Shown here: positions 34,694 through 44,327 of the stretch, piece after piece | How the letters are laid out: each line of letters begins with the position of its first letter | How positions within the stretch are numbered: the first letter of the stretch is position 1 | Assembly: GCF_000424665.1 (NCBI RefSeq) | Contig: NZ_AUKI01000017.1 | Location: 248,001 to 312,000, forward strand | From: Salinimicrobium terrae DSM 17865 | GTDB taxonomy: Bacteria; Bacteroidota; Bacteroidia; Flavobacteriales; Flavobacteriaceae | DNA: 64,000 bases | Reading direction: 5' to 3' | The notes under the pieces: model-generated | Database searches by the model: none | What the model saw: only the letters and a program-made list of their open reading frames with translations | What the model was told of the DNA's origin: nothing | Translations under genes and position numbers: made by a program

Positions 34694-37600
34694 ATGAAAA
34701 TTAAGAATTACTTAATGATTTTATTTATGTTCGTTTCGACCATGATTTGGGCTCAAACGGAGATAATTACAGGTACAGTGATTGATGATTCGGGAATGCC
34801 CTTACCTGGGGCCAACGTGATCATCAAGGGAACCTCTACAGGTACCCTTACCGATTTTGATGGAAATTTTTCCATAGAAGCAGCTCCTGGAGATGTGCTG
34901 GTTATTTCCTACATAGGTTATACACCACAGGAAGTGGTAGTAACAGATGCCAATGAAATACAAATAAGGTTAACGCAAAGTGCTGCTGCTCTGGAGGAAG
35001 TAGTGGTGGTAGGTTACGGTACTCAAAGAAGTGCTTTAGTAACAGGCGCAACAAGTAATGTTTCAGGGGAAGATATTGCCTCTCTTAATCCTGGAACTGC
35101 TATGGAGGCACTTCAGGGGGTTGTGGCAGGTGTTAATGTTACCAGGAACAGTGGGGCACCAGGAGCAGGTACGAGAATTACAATCCGAGGTCTAGGAACT
35201 ATAGGAAATTCTAATCCCCTGTACATTGTCGACGGTGTAGCTGTAGGCAACATAGATTATTTGAACCCTTCAGATATTGAATCCATTAACGTCTTAAAAG
35301 ATGCAGCTTCTGCAGCTATTTATGGTTCGCGGGCAGCAAACGGTGTAGTTCTGGTAACTACAGTAAAAGGTCGCAACAATAGGGAGGCTCAAATTAGCTA
35401 CGATACTTATTATGGTATCCAAAACATTTACAGAAATCTGGATCCTCTTAATGCACAGGAGTATATGTACATTATGGACGAAGGGCGTGTGAATGACGGA
35501 TTGGCACCAAATGATTGGGAAGCAATGCTTAAAAACAATACCTGGTTAAATAATAATTACCCCGGATTAGGTACTCAGCTTGGGGAGGAAATCTGGACAA
35601 ATCTGCAAAACGGATGGGAAGGAACCAACTGGATTAATGAAATGACGCAGGAAGATGTTCCAATGGTAAGTCATGCTATCAACATTACAGGAGGTAGCGA
35701 AGATATTATTTACTCCGTTGGTGCTTCTTACCTCGATCAGGAAGGTATTATAGGTGGTCATATTACAGATGCCGGGTTTAAGAGATTTACAGCCAGGTTG
35801 AATACCGAAATGGTATTGAAAAAGAACGATGAACACGCCATTATTACAATAGGAGAGAATTTCACCTATACCAATATTGAGAACAGAAGTGTAGCAACCG
35901 GAAATATTTATTATAATGACTTACATAATGCTCTGGTTCAAAATCCATTAATGCCTGCTTACTGGCAACCTGCTATCGACAATAACGTAAATGAATTTGG
36001 TTTCACACCTACTTTAGGAGGTATAAGCACAAATCAAACTAACCCTTTGGCTGTAATGTTTTACCGTCATAATTATAATTATGGTAAGGGAAATAATATT
36101 GTGGGTAATGTATTTTTAGAAGTTGAACCAATTATGGATTTAAAATTCAGGTCTTCCTATGGTACCAATGCGTGGTTTGGGCATAACAGATCAATGAATC
36201 CGACTTATCATTTAGGAGTACTATATCAGGATGATGTCGACGGTGCTCAACAAGGCCAGTACTTTGGGAATGACTGGACATGGACGAACACTCTTTCATA
36301 CGATTTCAGAGTAGGTGATCATGAATTAAATGCCCTGGTCGGTACCGAATTACTTCAAAACCAAATCAATAATGAGGTTGGTGGTTCCAGGAATAACCTG
36401 TTATTTCCAGGCGATCCACGGTATGCTTATGTAAATAATACTCAAAGTCCTGAAAGTATCAACGACATAAATACATGGGGTGCTGACTGGGCTGCCGGTG
36501 GTGGTGGTTTGATGTCCTACATGGCAAGAGCACAATACAACTATTTAGAAAAATATCTCTTTAATGCAACAGTACGTGTAGATGGTTCTTCAAACTTTGC
36601 AGAAGGTAACAGATGGGGAACATTTCCTTCTGTGTCTGCAGGTTGGGTATTTACAGAAGAGGATTTTATGGGCGATACTTCAGAGCTACTTATTAATTAT
36701 GCTAAGCTTAGAGCGAGTTGGGGACAGAACGGGAATCAGTCAATTCCTAACTTTATCTACTCCTCGCAAATTGCCTACGTATTTCCGGGATATTTCTTTG
36801 GGGATACAAAACCGGTTTCAGGAGTGACAGCCTATCCTGAAAGGGTTACGAATCCTGATGTGACCTGGGAAACTTCAGAACAATTAAATATTGGTTTAGA
36901 TGCCCGTATGTTCAATTCAAGACTTGGACTAACATTAGACTGGTACAAGAAAACCACGAAAGACTGGTTAGTAGAAGCACCTATTTTAGGAACATTTGGT
37001 GCTGGAGCGCCGTTTATCAATGGTGGTGATATCCAAAATACGGGTTTTGAACTCGCAGTAAATTATAATGATAGTTTTGGAGATTTTAATTATGGCATCA
37101 CTTTAACCGGAGCCCATAATAAAAATGAGGTTACGAGAATTGCCAATGCAGAAGGTATAATTCAGGGGCCTAGTCATGTTCTTTCTCAGGGAACTGCACC
37201 AATTTCTAGAGTACAGGTGGGGCAGCCAATCGGTGTGTTCTATGGCTACAAAGCCGATGGAATTTTACAAAATCAGGAGGAAGTTGATGCTTACGTTGGT
37301 CCAGATGGAACTCCATATTTTAATGATCAACGTCCCGGAGATGTGCGTTTTGTAGATCTAAACCAGGATGGGGTTATTAATGATTTGGATAAAACCTTCC
37401 TTGGGAATCCTAATCCTGACTTTGAGGCAGGTCTCCAGTTGAATCTCGAGTATAGAGGTATTTATGCTAATGCAACACTAACAGGAAAATTTGGACATCA
37501 GGTAATGCAATCTTACCGTTCTTTCTCCGATCAGTTTACGCAGAATTATACAACAGGTATTTTCGATCGTTGGCATGGAGAGGGAACTTCTAACACTCTT

Positions 37601-37906
37601 CCCAGACTGAGCTCTACTTCAAACAGAAATACCCAATTCATTTCTGACATTTTTATGCATGATGCAGATTATGTAAGAGTCAACAATTTAACCCTGGGCT
37701 ATGATTTTGGCAATATGTTTGAAGCTGCAACGATAAAAAATCTGAATGCGTATATATCTATAAACAACTTACATACGTTTACCGACTATGATGGAATGGA
37801 TCCTGAAGTACGTTTTGGACATGACACAAGTTGGGCATCAGGTATTGACCTGGGATTATATCCACAGGCAAGAACAGTAATGTTTGGATTGGGTGTTGAC
37901 TTTTAA
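34694..37906 (+). CDS. SusC-like TonB-dependent outer-membrane transporter (beta-glucan locus)
   Basis: 1070-residue TonB-dependent receptor with a signal peptide ending at about residue 20 (VSTMIWA/QT). A carboxypeptidase-regulatory-like domain (GMPLPGANVIIKGTSTGT, DFDGNFSI), the SusC signature LEEVVVVGYGTQ, the plug (MEALQGVVAGV, TIRGLGT, YIVDGV, NVLKDAASAAIYGSRAANG, cited in part) and a barrel ending VMFGLGVDF follow. It resembles the transporter at 2280 along most of its length, suggesting duplication and divergence. The downstream GH16/GH5/GH3 set suggests beta-glucan oligosaccharide uptake. The susD gene begins 18 bp after its stop. Confidence 0.95.
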   Translation: MKIKNYLMILFMFVSTMIWAQTEIITGTVIDDSGMPLPGANVIIKGTSTGTLTDFDGNFSIEAAPGDVLVISYIGYTPQEVVVTDANEIQIRLTQSAAALEEVVVVGYGTQRSALVTGATSNVSGEDIASLNPGTAMEALQGVVAGVNVTRNSGAPGAGTRITIRGLGTIGNSNPLYIVDGVAVGNIDYLNPSDIESINVLKDAASAAIYGSRAANGVVLVTTVKGRNNREAQISYDTYYGIQNIYRNLDPLNAQEYMYIMDEGRVNDGLAPNDWEAMLKNNTWLNNNYPGLGTQLGEEIWTNLQNGWEGTNWINEMTQEDVPMVSHAINITGGSEDIIYSVGASYLDQEGIIGGHITDAGFKRFTARLNTEMVLKKNDEHAIITIGENFTYTNIENRSVATGNIYYNDLHNALVQNPLMPAYWQPAIDNNVNEFGFTPTLGGISTNQTNPLAVMFYRHNYNYGKGNNIVGNVFLEVEPIMDLKFRSSYGTNAWFGHNRSMNPTYHLGVLYQDDVDGAQQGQYFGNDWTWTNTLSYDFRVGDHELNALVGTELLQNQINNEVGGSRNNLLFPGDPRYAYVNNTQSPESINDINTWGADWAAGGGGLMSYMARAQYNYLEKYLFNATVRVDGSSNFAEGNRWGTFPSVSAGWVFTEEDFMGDTSELLINYAKLRASWGQNGNQSIPNFIYSSQIAYVFPGYFFGDTKPVSGVTAYPERVTNPDVTWETSEQLNIGLDARMFNSRLGLTLDWYKKTTKDWLVEAPILGTFGAGAPFINGGDIQNTGFELAVNYNDSFGDFNYGITLTGAHNKNEVTRIANAEGIIQGPSHVLSQGTAPISRVQVGQPIGVFYGYKADGILQNQEEVDAYVGPDGTPYFNDQRPGDVRFVDLNQDGVINDLDKTFLGNPNPDFEAGLQLNLEYRGIYANATLTGKFGHQVMQSYRSFSDQFTQNYTTGIFDRWHGEGTSNTLPRLSSTSNRNTQFISDIFMHDADYVRVNNLTLGYDFGNMFEAATIKNLNAYISINNLHTFTDYDGMDPEVRFGHDTSWASGIDLGLYPQARTVMFGLGVDF

Positions 37907-37924
37907 TATAAAAAAATAAGAATT

Positions 37925-39637
37925 ATGAAAAAAATAAAATATTTTATAGCTCTTTCGACACTGCTTTTTGCAGTTGGTTGTGAAGACTATTTAGAGACAG
38001 ACAATATTTACGGAAAAAGTTTGGAGACCTATTACAGCACTCCAACTGATATTGAGGAGGCTATGGCCGGGGTTTATAACGCTATTTACGTGCTTACTCC
38101 GGAGGGTAGTGAACCAATTGCTGCAAACCTAATGTCAGACATGATGTTAGGTGGTGGGGGACCAGACGATGCATCTGCTAAAAGGGTTGATAATTTTATT
38201 GACCCTGCAGAAGATACTTATCGAAGTATGTGGACTCAGTCCTACAATGGTATTGCCAGAACCAATGCAATTATTGAGAAAACGGCAGAAGCAGACTTTT
38301 CTTCATACTTTCCTAGTGCAGAAGAAGCGCAGCAATTTAAAGATCAGGCAATCGGGGAAGCACTTTTCATGAGGGCGTTTTTCTACTTTAGATTAGCTAA
38401 ATTCTTTGGAGGGGTTCCCTTAATTACTGCAGTGGATGACCCTAAAGATGTTCCGAGAGCGTCTTATTCAGAAACTTTTGCACAAATTGCTTCTGACTTA
38501 AAATTGGCCATAGAAACTTTGCCTTCTACGCCGTTCCCTACTATTCCGACTGCTACTTATGGTCATGCCAATAAATGGGTAGCTGAAGCTTATATGGGCC
38601 GGGTGTATTTATTCTACACCGGATATATGACCCACATGAACGACACTCCTACAAACACATTGCCTTTGGTTGACGGTGGATCTATAGGTGCGTCAGAGGT
38701 TACTGCTTATTTGGAAGATGTAATCAATAACAGTGGCTATGCTTTGGCTTCAGACTTTAGAAACCTTTGGCCATATTCTTATGTAAATATAGCTGCAGGA
38801 AATGATGAGATTTTGCCATGGGCTGCAGAAGAAGGCTTATCCTGGGTAGGTCAGGATGGAGCTAACCCAACTTTCGGTACCGGAAATTATGAATCCATGT
38901 TTGTTCAGAGATTTTCCTTTGGTGATTGGGGATGGAATAATGGGAACATCTATACAAACAGGTTGTCTTTATTTGGTTCAATACGTGGTAACTCCTTAGT
39001 TCCTTTTGGAGAAGGTTGGGGTTGGATGACGGTAAACCCAAGATTATGGGCCAATTGGGACGATGAGGACCCAAGAAAGCTAGGTTCTATTCTTCAGGTA
39101 GGAGAACCAAACCAGGGAACTGGAAATTGGTCTCTTCCTAATAACCAGGATCATTTCACCGGATTCTACAACAAAAAATACACAGCTCTTCAATACCCTA
39201 ATGAGGCAGGCACTGTACAGGGAATGTTTGTACAGTTATATGGCTGGGGTAACGCAGATATGCAGTTAATGCATGCCCAGGACTTCATTTTCATGCGTTA
39301 TGCTGACGTGTTGTTGATGCATTCTGAAATTACAGGTACTGCTGATGGAATGAATGCTGTAAGAGAGAGAGCAGGTTTAGATCCTATTGGTTACTCCTTA
39401 GAGGCTTTAAAGCAAGAGCGTTTACATGAATTCGCATTTGAAGGTCTACGCTGGTTTGACTTGGTACGTTGGGGAGATGTTGAGTCAGCATTTAATTATA
39501 CTCTCAATGTCAGTAATTCAGGTGCGGCTGCTACTTATCAGGTTAATTACAGACCTGAAACCAAAGGCCTTGTTCCAATACCGGAAAGTGAAATTAGATT
39601 GTCTAACGGTGTTTATGAGCAAAACCCGGGTTGGTAG
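37925..39637 (+). CDS. SusD-like glycan-binding lipoprotein (beta-glucan locus)
   Basis: 570-residue RagB/SusD family lipoprotein. Lipobox to Cys19 (LLFAVGC/EDYLE). Family features: TPTDIEEAMAGVYNAIY near the start, the helical block EALFMRAFFYFRLAKFFGGV, and the C-terminal LKQERLHEFAFEGLRWFDLVR ending PIPESEIRLSNGVYEQNPGW (each cited in part of a longer run). It would cap the SusC transporter and bind glycan at the surface. Located 18 bp after susC and 28 bp before the third lipoprotein gene. Length is normal. The ligand is inferred from the neighbouring enzymes only. Confidence 0.95.
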   Translation: MKKIKYFIALSTLLFAVGCEDYLETDNIYGKSLETYYSTPTDIEEAMAGVYNAIYVLTPEGSEPIAANLMSDMMLGGGGPDDASAKRVDNFIDPAEDTYRSMWTQSYNGIARTNAIIEKTAEADFSSYFPSAEEAQQFKDQAIGEALFMRAFFYFRLAKFFGGVPLITAVDDPKDVPRASYSETFAQIASDLKLAIETLPSTPFPTIPTATYGHANKWVAEAYMGRVYLFYTGYMTHMNDTPTNTLPLVDGGSIGASEVTAYLEDVINNSGYALASDFRNLWPYSYVNIAAGNDEILPWAAEEGLSWVGQDGANPTFGTGNYESMFVQRFSFGDWGWNNGNIYTNRLSLFGSIRGNSLVPFGEGWGWMTVNPRLWANWDDEDPRKLGSILQVGEPNQGTGNWSLPNNQDHFTGFYNKKYTALQYPNEAGTVQGMFVQLYGWGNADMQLMHAQDFIFMRYADVLLMHSEITGTADGMNAVRERAGLDPIGYSLEALKQERLHEFAFEGLRWFDLVRWGDVESAFNYTLNVSNSGAAATYQVNYRPETKGLVPIPESEIRLSNGVYEQNPGW

Positions 39638-39665
39638 AAAAATGATAAATCAAAAATTTATAGAG

Positions 39666-40988
39666 ATGAAAATTAATAAAATAGGGAGTTTGTTTATCGC
39701 TTCTTTGGTTCTGCTTTTCTCTGGCTGTGAACCGGAAGTAGATGAGATGAATTTAGACAACACCACCGATGTGGCAGGTGTAGAATTGATAGCTACCCAA
39801 AGTACTCCGGGCGGTAATAAAATTACCTTGAATATGGATACTCCTGGTGTCACGGGGTATTGGGATTATAATCTTGGTAAAGCCCTGACTAACAAAACTA
39901 CCATTGTATATCCTATTCCGGGAACAGCCACTTTTACTTTTGTGGGAACTTTAGGTGCTGAATTTTTTACAAAAACAATTGAGGTTGAAATAGAGCAGCT
40001 GGATAATGCTTTAGATCAGGATTGGTATGATCTCGTTGGGGAAAACACAGCAGAAGGTAAGACCTGGGTTTTTGATGGAGGTCCCGCGCCCGATGGCGGA
40101 TTGTGGTGGTTCATGTCTCCTCCAGGAGATAAAGCTGGTGCTTGGACTGTATGGTGGAATGCTGCAGGAACCTGCTGTCCACCGGCTGATGCAACAGGCG
40201 AAATGAAATTTGACCTCGGTGGTGCTGCTAATTTTACTTATTATGCCAGTGAAGGGGCTGATGCACAAATGGGAAGCTTTGTTCTTGATGTGGCTAACCA
40301 GCAGTTAATAATTAATGATGCAAATATTTTAGGAGCTGAAGCACCACGAGGAAATCCTGCTGGTGTATATCAAATAGTTTCTTTAACAGAAGACGAGTTA
40401 GTTCTATACGTTCCCAATAATGAAGGTGGAACTGGTTGGACCTGGGTTTTCAAACCTAAAGGATCTGGAGAGACTGATGGCGGATCAACCGGGACACTTG
40501 GACTTCCTTTAAGTTTTGATGGATCTGACGATTATGTTGGCTCCTCTTCTGGAGTTGATTTTAATGTAGTAACTAATCCTCAGCAATCTGGTATTAATCC
40601 TACTGCAATCATGGTTGGTGAAGTTATCATGCCCGGAGGTCAATATGATGCATTGACTATTTCTTTGGCTAATGCTATAGATTTTTCAGGCTCTAATAAG
40701 ACTATAATAATGAAAGTTTATTCTGAAACTCCATATCCTGTATTATTTAAACTGGAAACCGGTGTAAATGGTGAAAGAGCTAATGAGGTTGAAGTCAACC
40801 ATGGTGGTACGGGATGGGAAGAATTAACTTTTGATTTTAATAATGCGAGAAAAAGTTACATCGATGGTAACCAGGGAGCCGGAGAGGCATTTGTTCCAAC
40901 TGGACAATATGATACTTTTTCTATTTTCTTGGATTTTGGAGGAACTACATCTGGTACCTTCTATATAGATGATATCGAACAAGATTAG
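39666..40988 (+). CDS. Surface glycan-binding lipoprotein with CBM-like C-terminus (beta-glucan locus)
   Basis: 440 residues from the ATG at 39666; a longer frame opening inside susD is rejected because the lipoprotein signal (LVLLFSGC, Cys21) begins at this ATG. Order: PKD/Ig-like domain (about 35-112), one Trp-rich module (about 118-266, starting WYDLVGENTAEGKTWVFDGG) homologous to the duplicated module of the lipoprotein at 7018, a short Gly/Thr linker, and a C-terminal beta-sandwich (about 280-440). That last domain has FDGSDDYVGSSSGVDFNVV, NPTAIMVGEVI and ends YIDDIEQD, the pattern of carbohydrate-binding jelly rolls seen on bacterial beta-glucanases. No catalytic motif is visible. It lies 28 bp after susD; glycan capture at the cell surface is inferred. 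Confidence 0.8.
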   Translation: MKINKIGSLFIASLVLLFSGCEPEVDEMNLDNTTDVAGVELIATQSTPGGNKITLNMDTPGVTGYWDYNLGKALTNKTTIVYPIPGTATFTFVGTLGAEFFTKTIEVEIEQLDNALDQDWYDLVGENTAEGKTWVFDGGPAPDGGLWWFMSPPGDKAGAWTVWWNAAGTCCPPADATGEMKFDLGGAANFTYYASEGADAQMGSFVLDVANQQLIINDANILGAEAPRGNPAGVYQIVSLTEDELVLYVPNNEGGTGWTWVFKPKGSGETDGGSTGTLGLPLSFDGSDDYVGSSSGVDFNVVTNPQQSGINPTAIMVGEVIMPGGQYDALTISLANAIDFSGSNKTIIMKVYSETPYPVLFKLETGVNGERANEVEVNHGGTGWEELTFDFNNARKSYIDGNQGAGEAFVPTGQYDTFSIFLDFGGTTSGTFYIDDIEQD

Positions 40989-41022
40989 AAAGAAAACACT
41001 GTTCAATATTAGAATTGTTAAG

Positions 41023-41058
41023 TTTTGATCATCAAAATCCTGGTAGTTAGCTACCAGG
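41023..41058 (+). other. Two adjacent hairpins after the surface-binding gene
   Basis: A 7+1+7 palindrome (41023-41037) is separated by one base from an 8-bp perfect stem with TTAG loop (41039-41058), starting 35 bp after the stop codon. No T-run follows, so a 3'-end stabiliser is more likely than a terminator. Confidence 0.5.
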
Positions 41059-41250
41059 AGATGATCTTGACCAGGAGGCTAGTATGGCACATTTAAATAT
41101 TTGTTGTACCGATATTAGTACCTGAGGGACAATCTTAAGAATAACCAGGTTTTAAAGTTAGCAGTTCAAAGTTCCAATAAAGAAATTCTTTCAAAACTAA
41201 GCTGCTGCCTATTGAATTATTATCCTTTTTCAGAAGGAAAGGATAGAATA

Positions 41251-41280
41251 AAAAAGAGGGCAACTGGCCCTCTTTTTTTT
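41251..41280 (+). terminator. Intrinsic terminator between binding genes and enzymes
   Basis: AAGAGGGC pairs with GCCCTCTT around the loop AACTG, followed by an eight-T run. It sits 40 bp before the GH16 start codon and 263 bp after the lipoprotein stop, so it is a terminator or attenuator inside the locus. Confidence 0.85.
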
Positions 41281-41319
41281 AAAAAAAATTCACCTCTCCT
41301 TCTTTTTTATTTATGGCAT

Positions 41320-42429
41320 ATGAACAGATATTTTAATGTTAGTAATCCTTTGTTTTCACTAGGTTTTTTCGTATTAATATTATTTTCCTGTGAAGCAAAC
41401 ACAGATGATGATCTTGCTTCATCATCAGAACCAATAATTCCCACTAATCTTACACTTGATATTAGCATTGTCGGTGCCGACAGTACTAATCCTTATGGTG
41501 ATGGTACAGGTGTGATAAATATTGTAGCTAATGCAGAAAATGCGATCCGGTATGAATTTAGGTTTGGGAATGGAGTAGTGGTCACTAACACCACAGGAAT
41601 TGTGCAACATACCTATACCAAAAAAGAATTACATACCTATACGGTTTCAGTCTCTGCTTACTCAAAAAACAACAGATCTGTAAGTACCTCAGAACAAATT
41701 GAAATTCTTGTTGAACGTCAGCCTTTTAATAATCTGGTTTTTTATGATGAATTTGATGTTGATGGCAGTCCAGACGATTCAAAGTGGGGTTATAATGTTG
41801 GAATTGGAAATAATGGTTGGGGTAATGGAGAAAAGCAGTACTATACTAATAGACCAGAGAATGTGAGGGTTGAAGATGGATTGCTTAAAATTACTGCTAA
41901 AAAAGAAAATTATGGAAACTCGGCTTATACCTCAGCGCGACTTCTAACAGAAGGTAAATTTGATTTTACCTATGGGAAAGTTGAAGTCAGGGCGAAATTG
42001 CCATATGGTGAAGGTACCTGGCCGGCTATCTGGATGCTTGGTTCCAACATAAGCACCGTTAGCTGGCCCGCATGTGGTGAAATTGACATTATGGAACATT
42101 GGGGTCATAATCAGGGTATAGTTCAAAGTGCTTTGCACACACCTTCTAGTTTTGGCGACACCAGAAACCACGGTTCTCAAAATATTGAGGATGTTTCAAC
42201 AGCTTTTCATGTTTACGCGGTTGAATGGGACTCTGAGGAAATTATTTTTTCTGTTGATGGCGAAGTGCATTACACATATAATCCGGCGAACAAGAACAAT
42301 GAGACCTGGCCTTTTAACAAAGACCAATTTTTAATTCTGAATGTAGCTATGGGTGGAAGCTGGTTTTCTATAGATCCCAACTTCGAGTCGTCAACCATGG
42401 AGGTGGACTATGTGAGAATATATCAATAG
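41320..42429 (+). CDS. PKD-GH16 beta-glucanase (laminarinase-like) lipoprotein
   Basis: 369-residue surface endo-beta-glucanase. Lipobox to Cys24 (LILFSC), a PKD-like domain (about 45-130, GDGTGVINIVANAENAIRYEF cited in part: RYEFRFGNG, HTYTVSVSAYS) and a GH16 jelly roll. The catalytic motif is GEIDIMEHWG with nucleophile Glu254, Asp256 and acid/base Glu259; TWPAIWMLG and LILNVAMGGSW are typical of laminarinase-type GH16. It would cut beta-1,3- (or mixed beta-1,3/1,4-) glucan at the cell surface. The start is the ATG at 41320: the longer frame from a TTG at 41212 runs through the terminator at 41251 and lacks a signal peptide in the right place. Confidence 0.9.
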   Translation: MNRYFNVSNPLFSLGFFVLILFSCEANTDDDLASSSEPIIPTNLTLDISIVGADSTNPYGDGTGVINIVANAENAIRYEFRFGNGVVVTNTTGIVQHTYTKKELHTYTVSVSAYSKNNRSVSTSEQIEILVERQPFNNLVFYDEFDVDGSPDDSKWGYNVGIGNNGWGNGEKQYYTNRPENVRVEDGLLKITAKKENYGNSAYTSARLLTEGKFDFTYGKVEVRAKLPYGEGTWPAIWMLGSNISTVSWPACGEIDIMEHWGHNQGIVQSALHTPSSFGDTRNHGSQNIEDVSTAFHVYAVEWDSEEIIFSVDGEVHYTYNPANKNNETWPFNKDQFLILNVAMGGSWFSIDPNFESSTMEVDYVRIYQ

Positions 42430-42541
42430 GTGAAAAAAGGGGCATGGAACCAGGCCTAATGAATATATATTATAACTACAACATTCAAGTTAGGTGTTTT
42501 TAAAATATTTGTGTGGGAGTAACCCCAACTAAACTAAAGCA

Positions 42542-44296
42542 ATGAAAAAATTCATCTTTTCTGTCTTTCTCATAATGTCCTTTGCAGGATTCTCACAGGA
42601 AATTCCATCTTCTCAATTCCTTCACACCAGTGATCAAAAGATTGTTGATAGGAATGGCGAAAATGTACTTCTCAGAGGAATAGGACTGGGAGGACATATG
42701 CTGCAGGAAGGATACATGCTAAAAGTTCCCTTTTCGGGTCAGCAGTATGTGATCCGCGAACATATTGAGGAGCTGATAGGAGAGGAAAAGACAGAAGAAT
42801 TTTATCTGGCCTGGCTAAACAATCACACCCGTAAAGTCGATATTGATTCTCTTAAGAGCTGGGGCTTTAATTCCGTACGGCTTCCAATGCACTATAACCT
42901 GTACACGCTGCCGGTAGAAGAAGAGCCGGTAAAAGGAGATAATACCTGGTTGGAAAAAGGCTTTGTCATGACTGACTCACTTCTCAGCTGGGCAGAGGCA
43001 AATGAAATGTATCTGATTCTGGACATGCACGCTGCACCGGGAGGTCAGGGACATGATGTAAATATTTCCGATCGTGATCCTTCCAAACCCTCGCTTTGGG
43101 AAAGTGATGAAAACCGGCAGAAACTGGTGGCGCTTTGGAAAAAAATTGCTGAAAGATATAAAGATGAACCATGGATTGGAGCCTATGATATTATAAATGA
43201 GCCAAACTGGACCTTCGAGGAAGGGAAGCACAAACACGGAATTGAGGATTCTCACAACGCTCCCCTTAAGAAAATAATGGTTGAGATCACAAAGGCAATT
43301 AGGGAAGTAGATAAAAATCATATAATTATCATTGAAGGAAATGGCTGGGGGAACAACTACAACGGGATTCTTCCGCCCTGGGATGATAACATGGTCATAA
43401 GCTTCCACAAATACTGGAATTACAACGACAAGGCTTCAATTCAGCAGTTTCTTGATTTCAGGGAAAAATACAACACTCCAGTGTGGCTCGGGGAAACAGG
43501 AGAAAATTCCAATGTCTGGTTTACAGATGCCATTAGGCTTATGGAAGAAAATAACATTGGCTGGGCTTGGTGGCCGCTCAAAAAATTAGGTTTTAATAAT
43601 CCTCTTGAGGTCATAGTAAATCCGGGATATCAGAAGATTCTTGATTATTGGAAAGGGGAAGCCGAAAAACCTTCAGAAGCCCAGGCGTACGAAGCCTTAA
43701 TGCAACTTACTGAGAACACCAGGTTAGAAAACAATTACTATCACAAAGGAGTTGTGGATGCTATGATCCGGCAGCCGCATTCAGATAAAGCCATTCCTTT
43801 TGAGGAGATTTTGGTTGAAGATGAGGTAGTTCTCAAAGCTGCCAATTATGACATGGGAGAATTGGGAATTGCTTATCATGACAATGTCGCAGGCAACTAC
43901 TATATCTCTACGGGTGGTGACCGGCAGAGCTGGAACAATGGCAGAACCTACCGGAACGACGGCGTTGATATTTTTCCCATGGAACCCAGAGCAGATTATG
44001 CTGACGTCTATGTGGGGGATATGGAAGAAGGGGAATGGATGCAATACAGTTTCCGGGTATCTGAAAATAACAATTTCCAGTTCTCTTTACTAACAGCAGC
44101 CAATGCGCCGGGAAAAGCTGCGGTGGAGGTTAATGGAAAAATTTATCCTGCTTTTGTCATTCCCGCAACCGGGGAGAAATGGAAAGAAACTACTATTAAA
44201 AACATTCCTCTCAAAAAAGGGGAAAATCAGCTAAGATTTTTGGTGCACAATGGCGGCTTTAAACTGGAGCAGATCAAGATCTCCCGTCAAAACTAA
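42542..44296 (+). CDS. GH5 glucanase with C-terminal CBM6-like domain
   Basis: 584 residues with a Sec signal ending near SFAGFSQ. The GH5 barrel (about 30-370) begins VLLRGIGLGGHML, with FNSVRLPMHYN and LILDMHAAPGGQ. The acid/base is Glu220 in DIINEPNW and the nucleophile Glu318 in VWLGETGEN. After a linker, residues about 430-584 form a CBM6-like beta-sandwich (AANYDMGELGIAYHDN, EEGEWMQYSFRV). The subfamily cannot be fixed by eye; the LLRGIGLGG...HAAPGGQ pattern recalls exo-beta-1,3-glucanase-like GH5 groups rather than cellulases of subfamily 4. In this locus it would attack beta-glucan or its beta-1,6 branches. The next gene begins 31 bp after its stop. Confidence 0.85.
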   Translation: MKKFIFSVFLIMSFAGFSQEIPSSQFLHTSDQKIVDRNGENVLLRGIGLGGHMLQEGYMLKVPFSGQQYVIREHIEELIGEEKTEEFYLAWLNNHTRKVDIDSLKSWGFNSVRLPMHYNLYTLPVEEEPVKGDNTWLEKGFVMTDSLLSWAEANEMYLILDMHAAPGGQGHDVNISDRDPSKPSLWESDENRQKLVALWKKIAERYKDEPWIGAYDIINEPNWTFEEGKHKHGIEDSHNAPLKKIMVEITKAIREVDKNHIIIIEGNGWGNNYNGILPPWDDNMVISFHKYWNYNDKASIQQFLDFREKYNTPVWLGETGENSNVWFTDAIRLMEENNIGWAWWPLKKLGFNNPLEVIVNPGYQKILDYWKGEAEKPSEAQAYEALMQLTENTRLENNYYHKGVVDAMIRQPHSDKAIPFEEILVEDEVVLKAANYDMGELGIAYHDNVAGNYYISTGGDRQSWNNGRTYRNDGVDIFPMEPRADYADVYVGDMEEGEWMQYSFRVSENNNFQFSLLTAANAPGKAAVEVNGKIYPAFVIPATGEKWKETTIKNIPLKKGENQLRFLVHNGGFKLEQIKISRQN

Positions 44297-44327
44297 ATAA
44301 TATAAAACTTACAAATGTTTAAATAAG

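Larger units (their letters stand above)
40989..41319. other. Intergenic region with three hairpins before the GH16 gene
   Basis: 331 bp without a gene. Seen: a 15-nt palindrome TTTTGATCATCAAAA (41023-41037), directly followed by CCTGGTAG-TTAG-CTACCAGG (41039-41058), and a strong intrinsic terminator at 41251-41280. The GH16 gene therefore probably has its own promoter or depends on read-through. Confidence 0.6.

Noticed and set aside
41096-41103. AATATTTG as promoter of the GH16 gene (also 42504-42511 for the GH5 gene)
   Set aside because: Differs from TAnnTTTG in the first pair, and a terminator lies between the first copy and its gene.
41212-41319. Extended N-terminus for the first GH16 protein from a TTG
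   Set aside because: The extension runs through the intrinsic terminator at 41251 and puts 36 polar residues before the lipoprotein signal.
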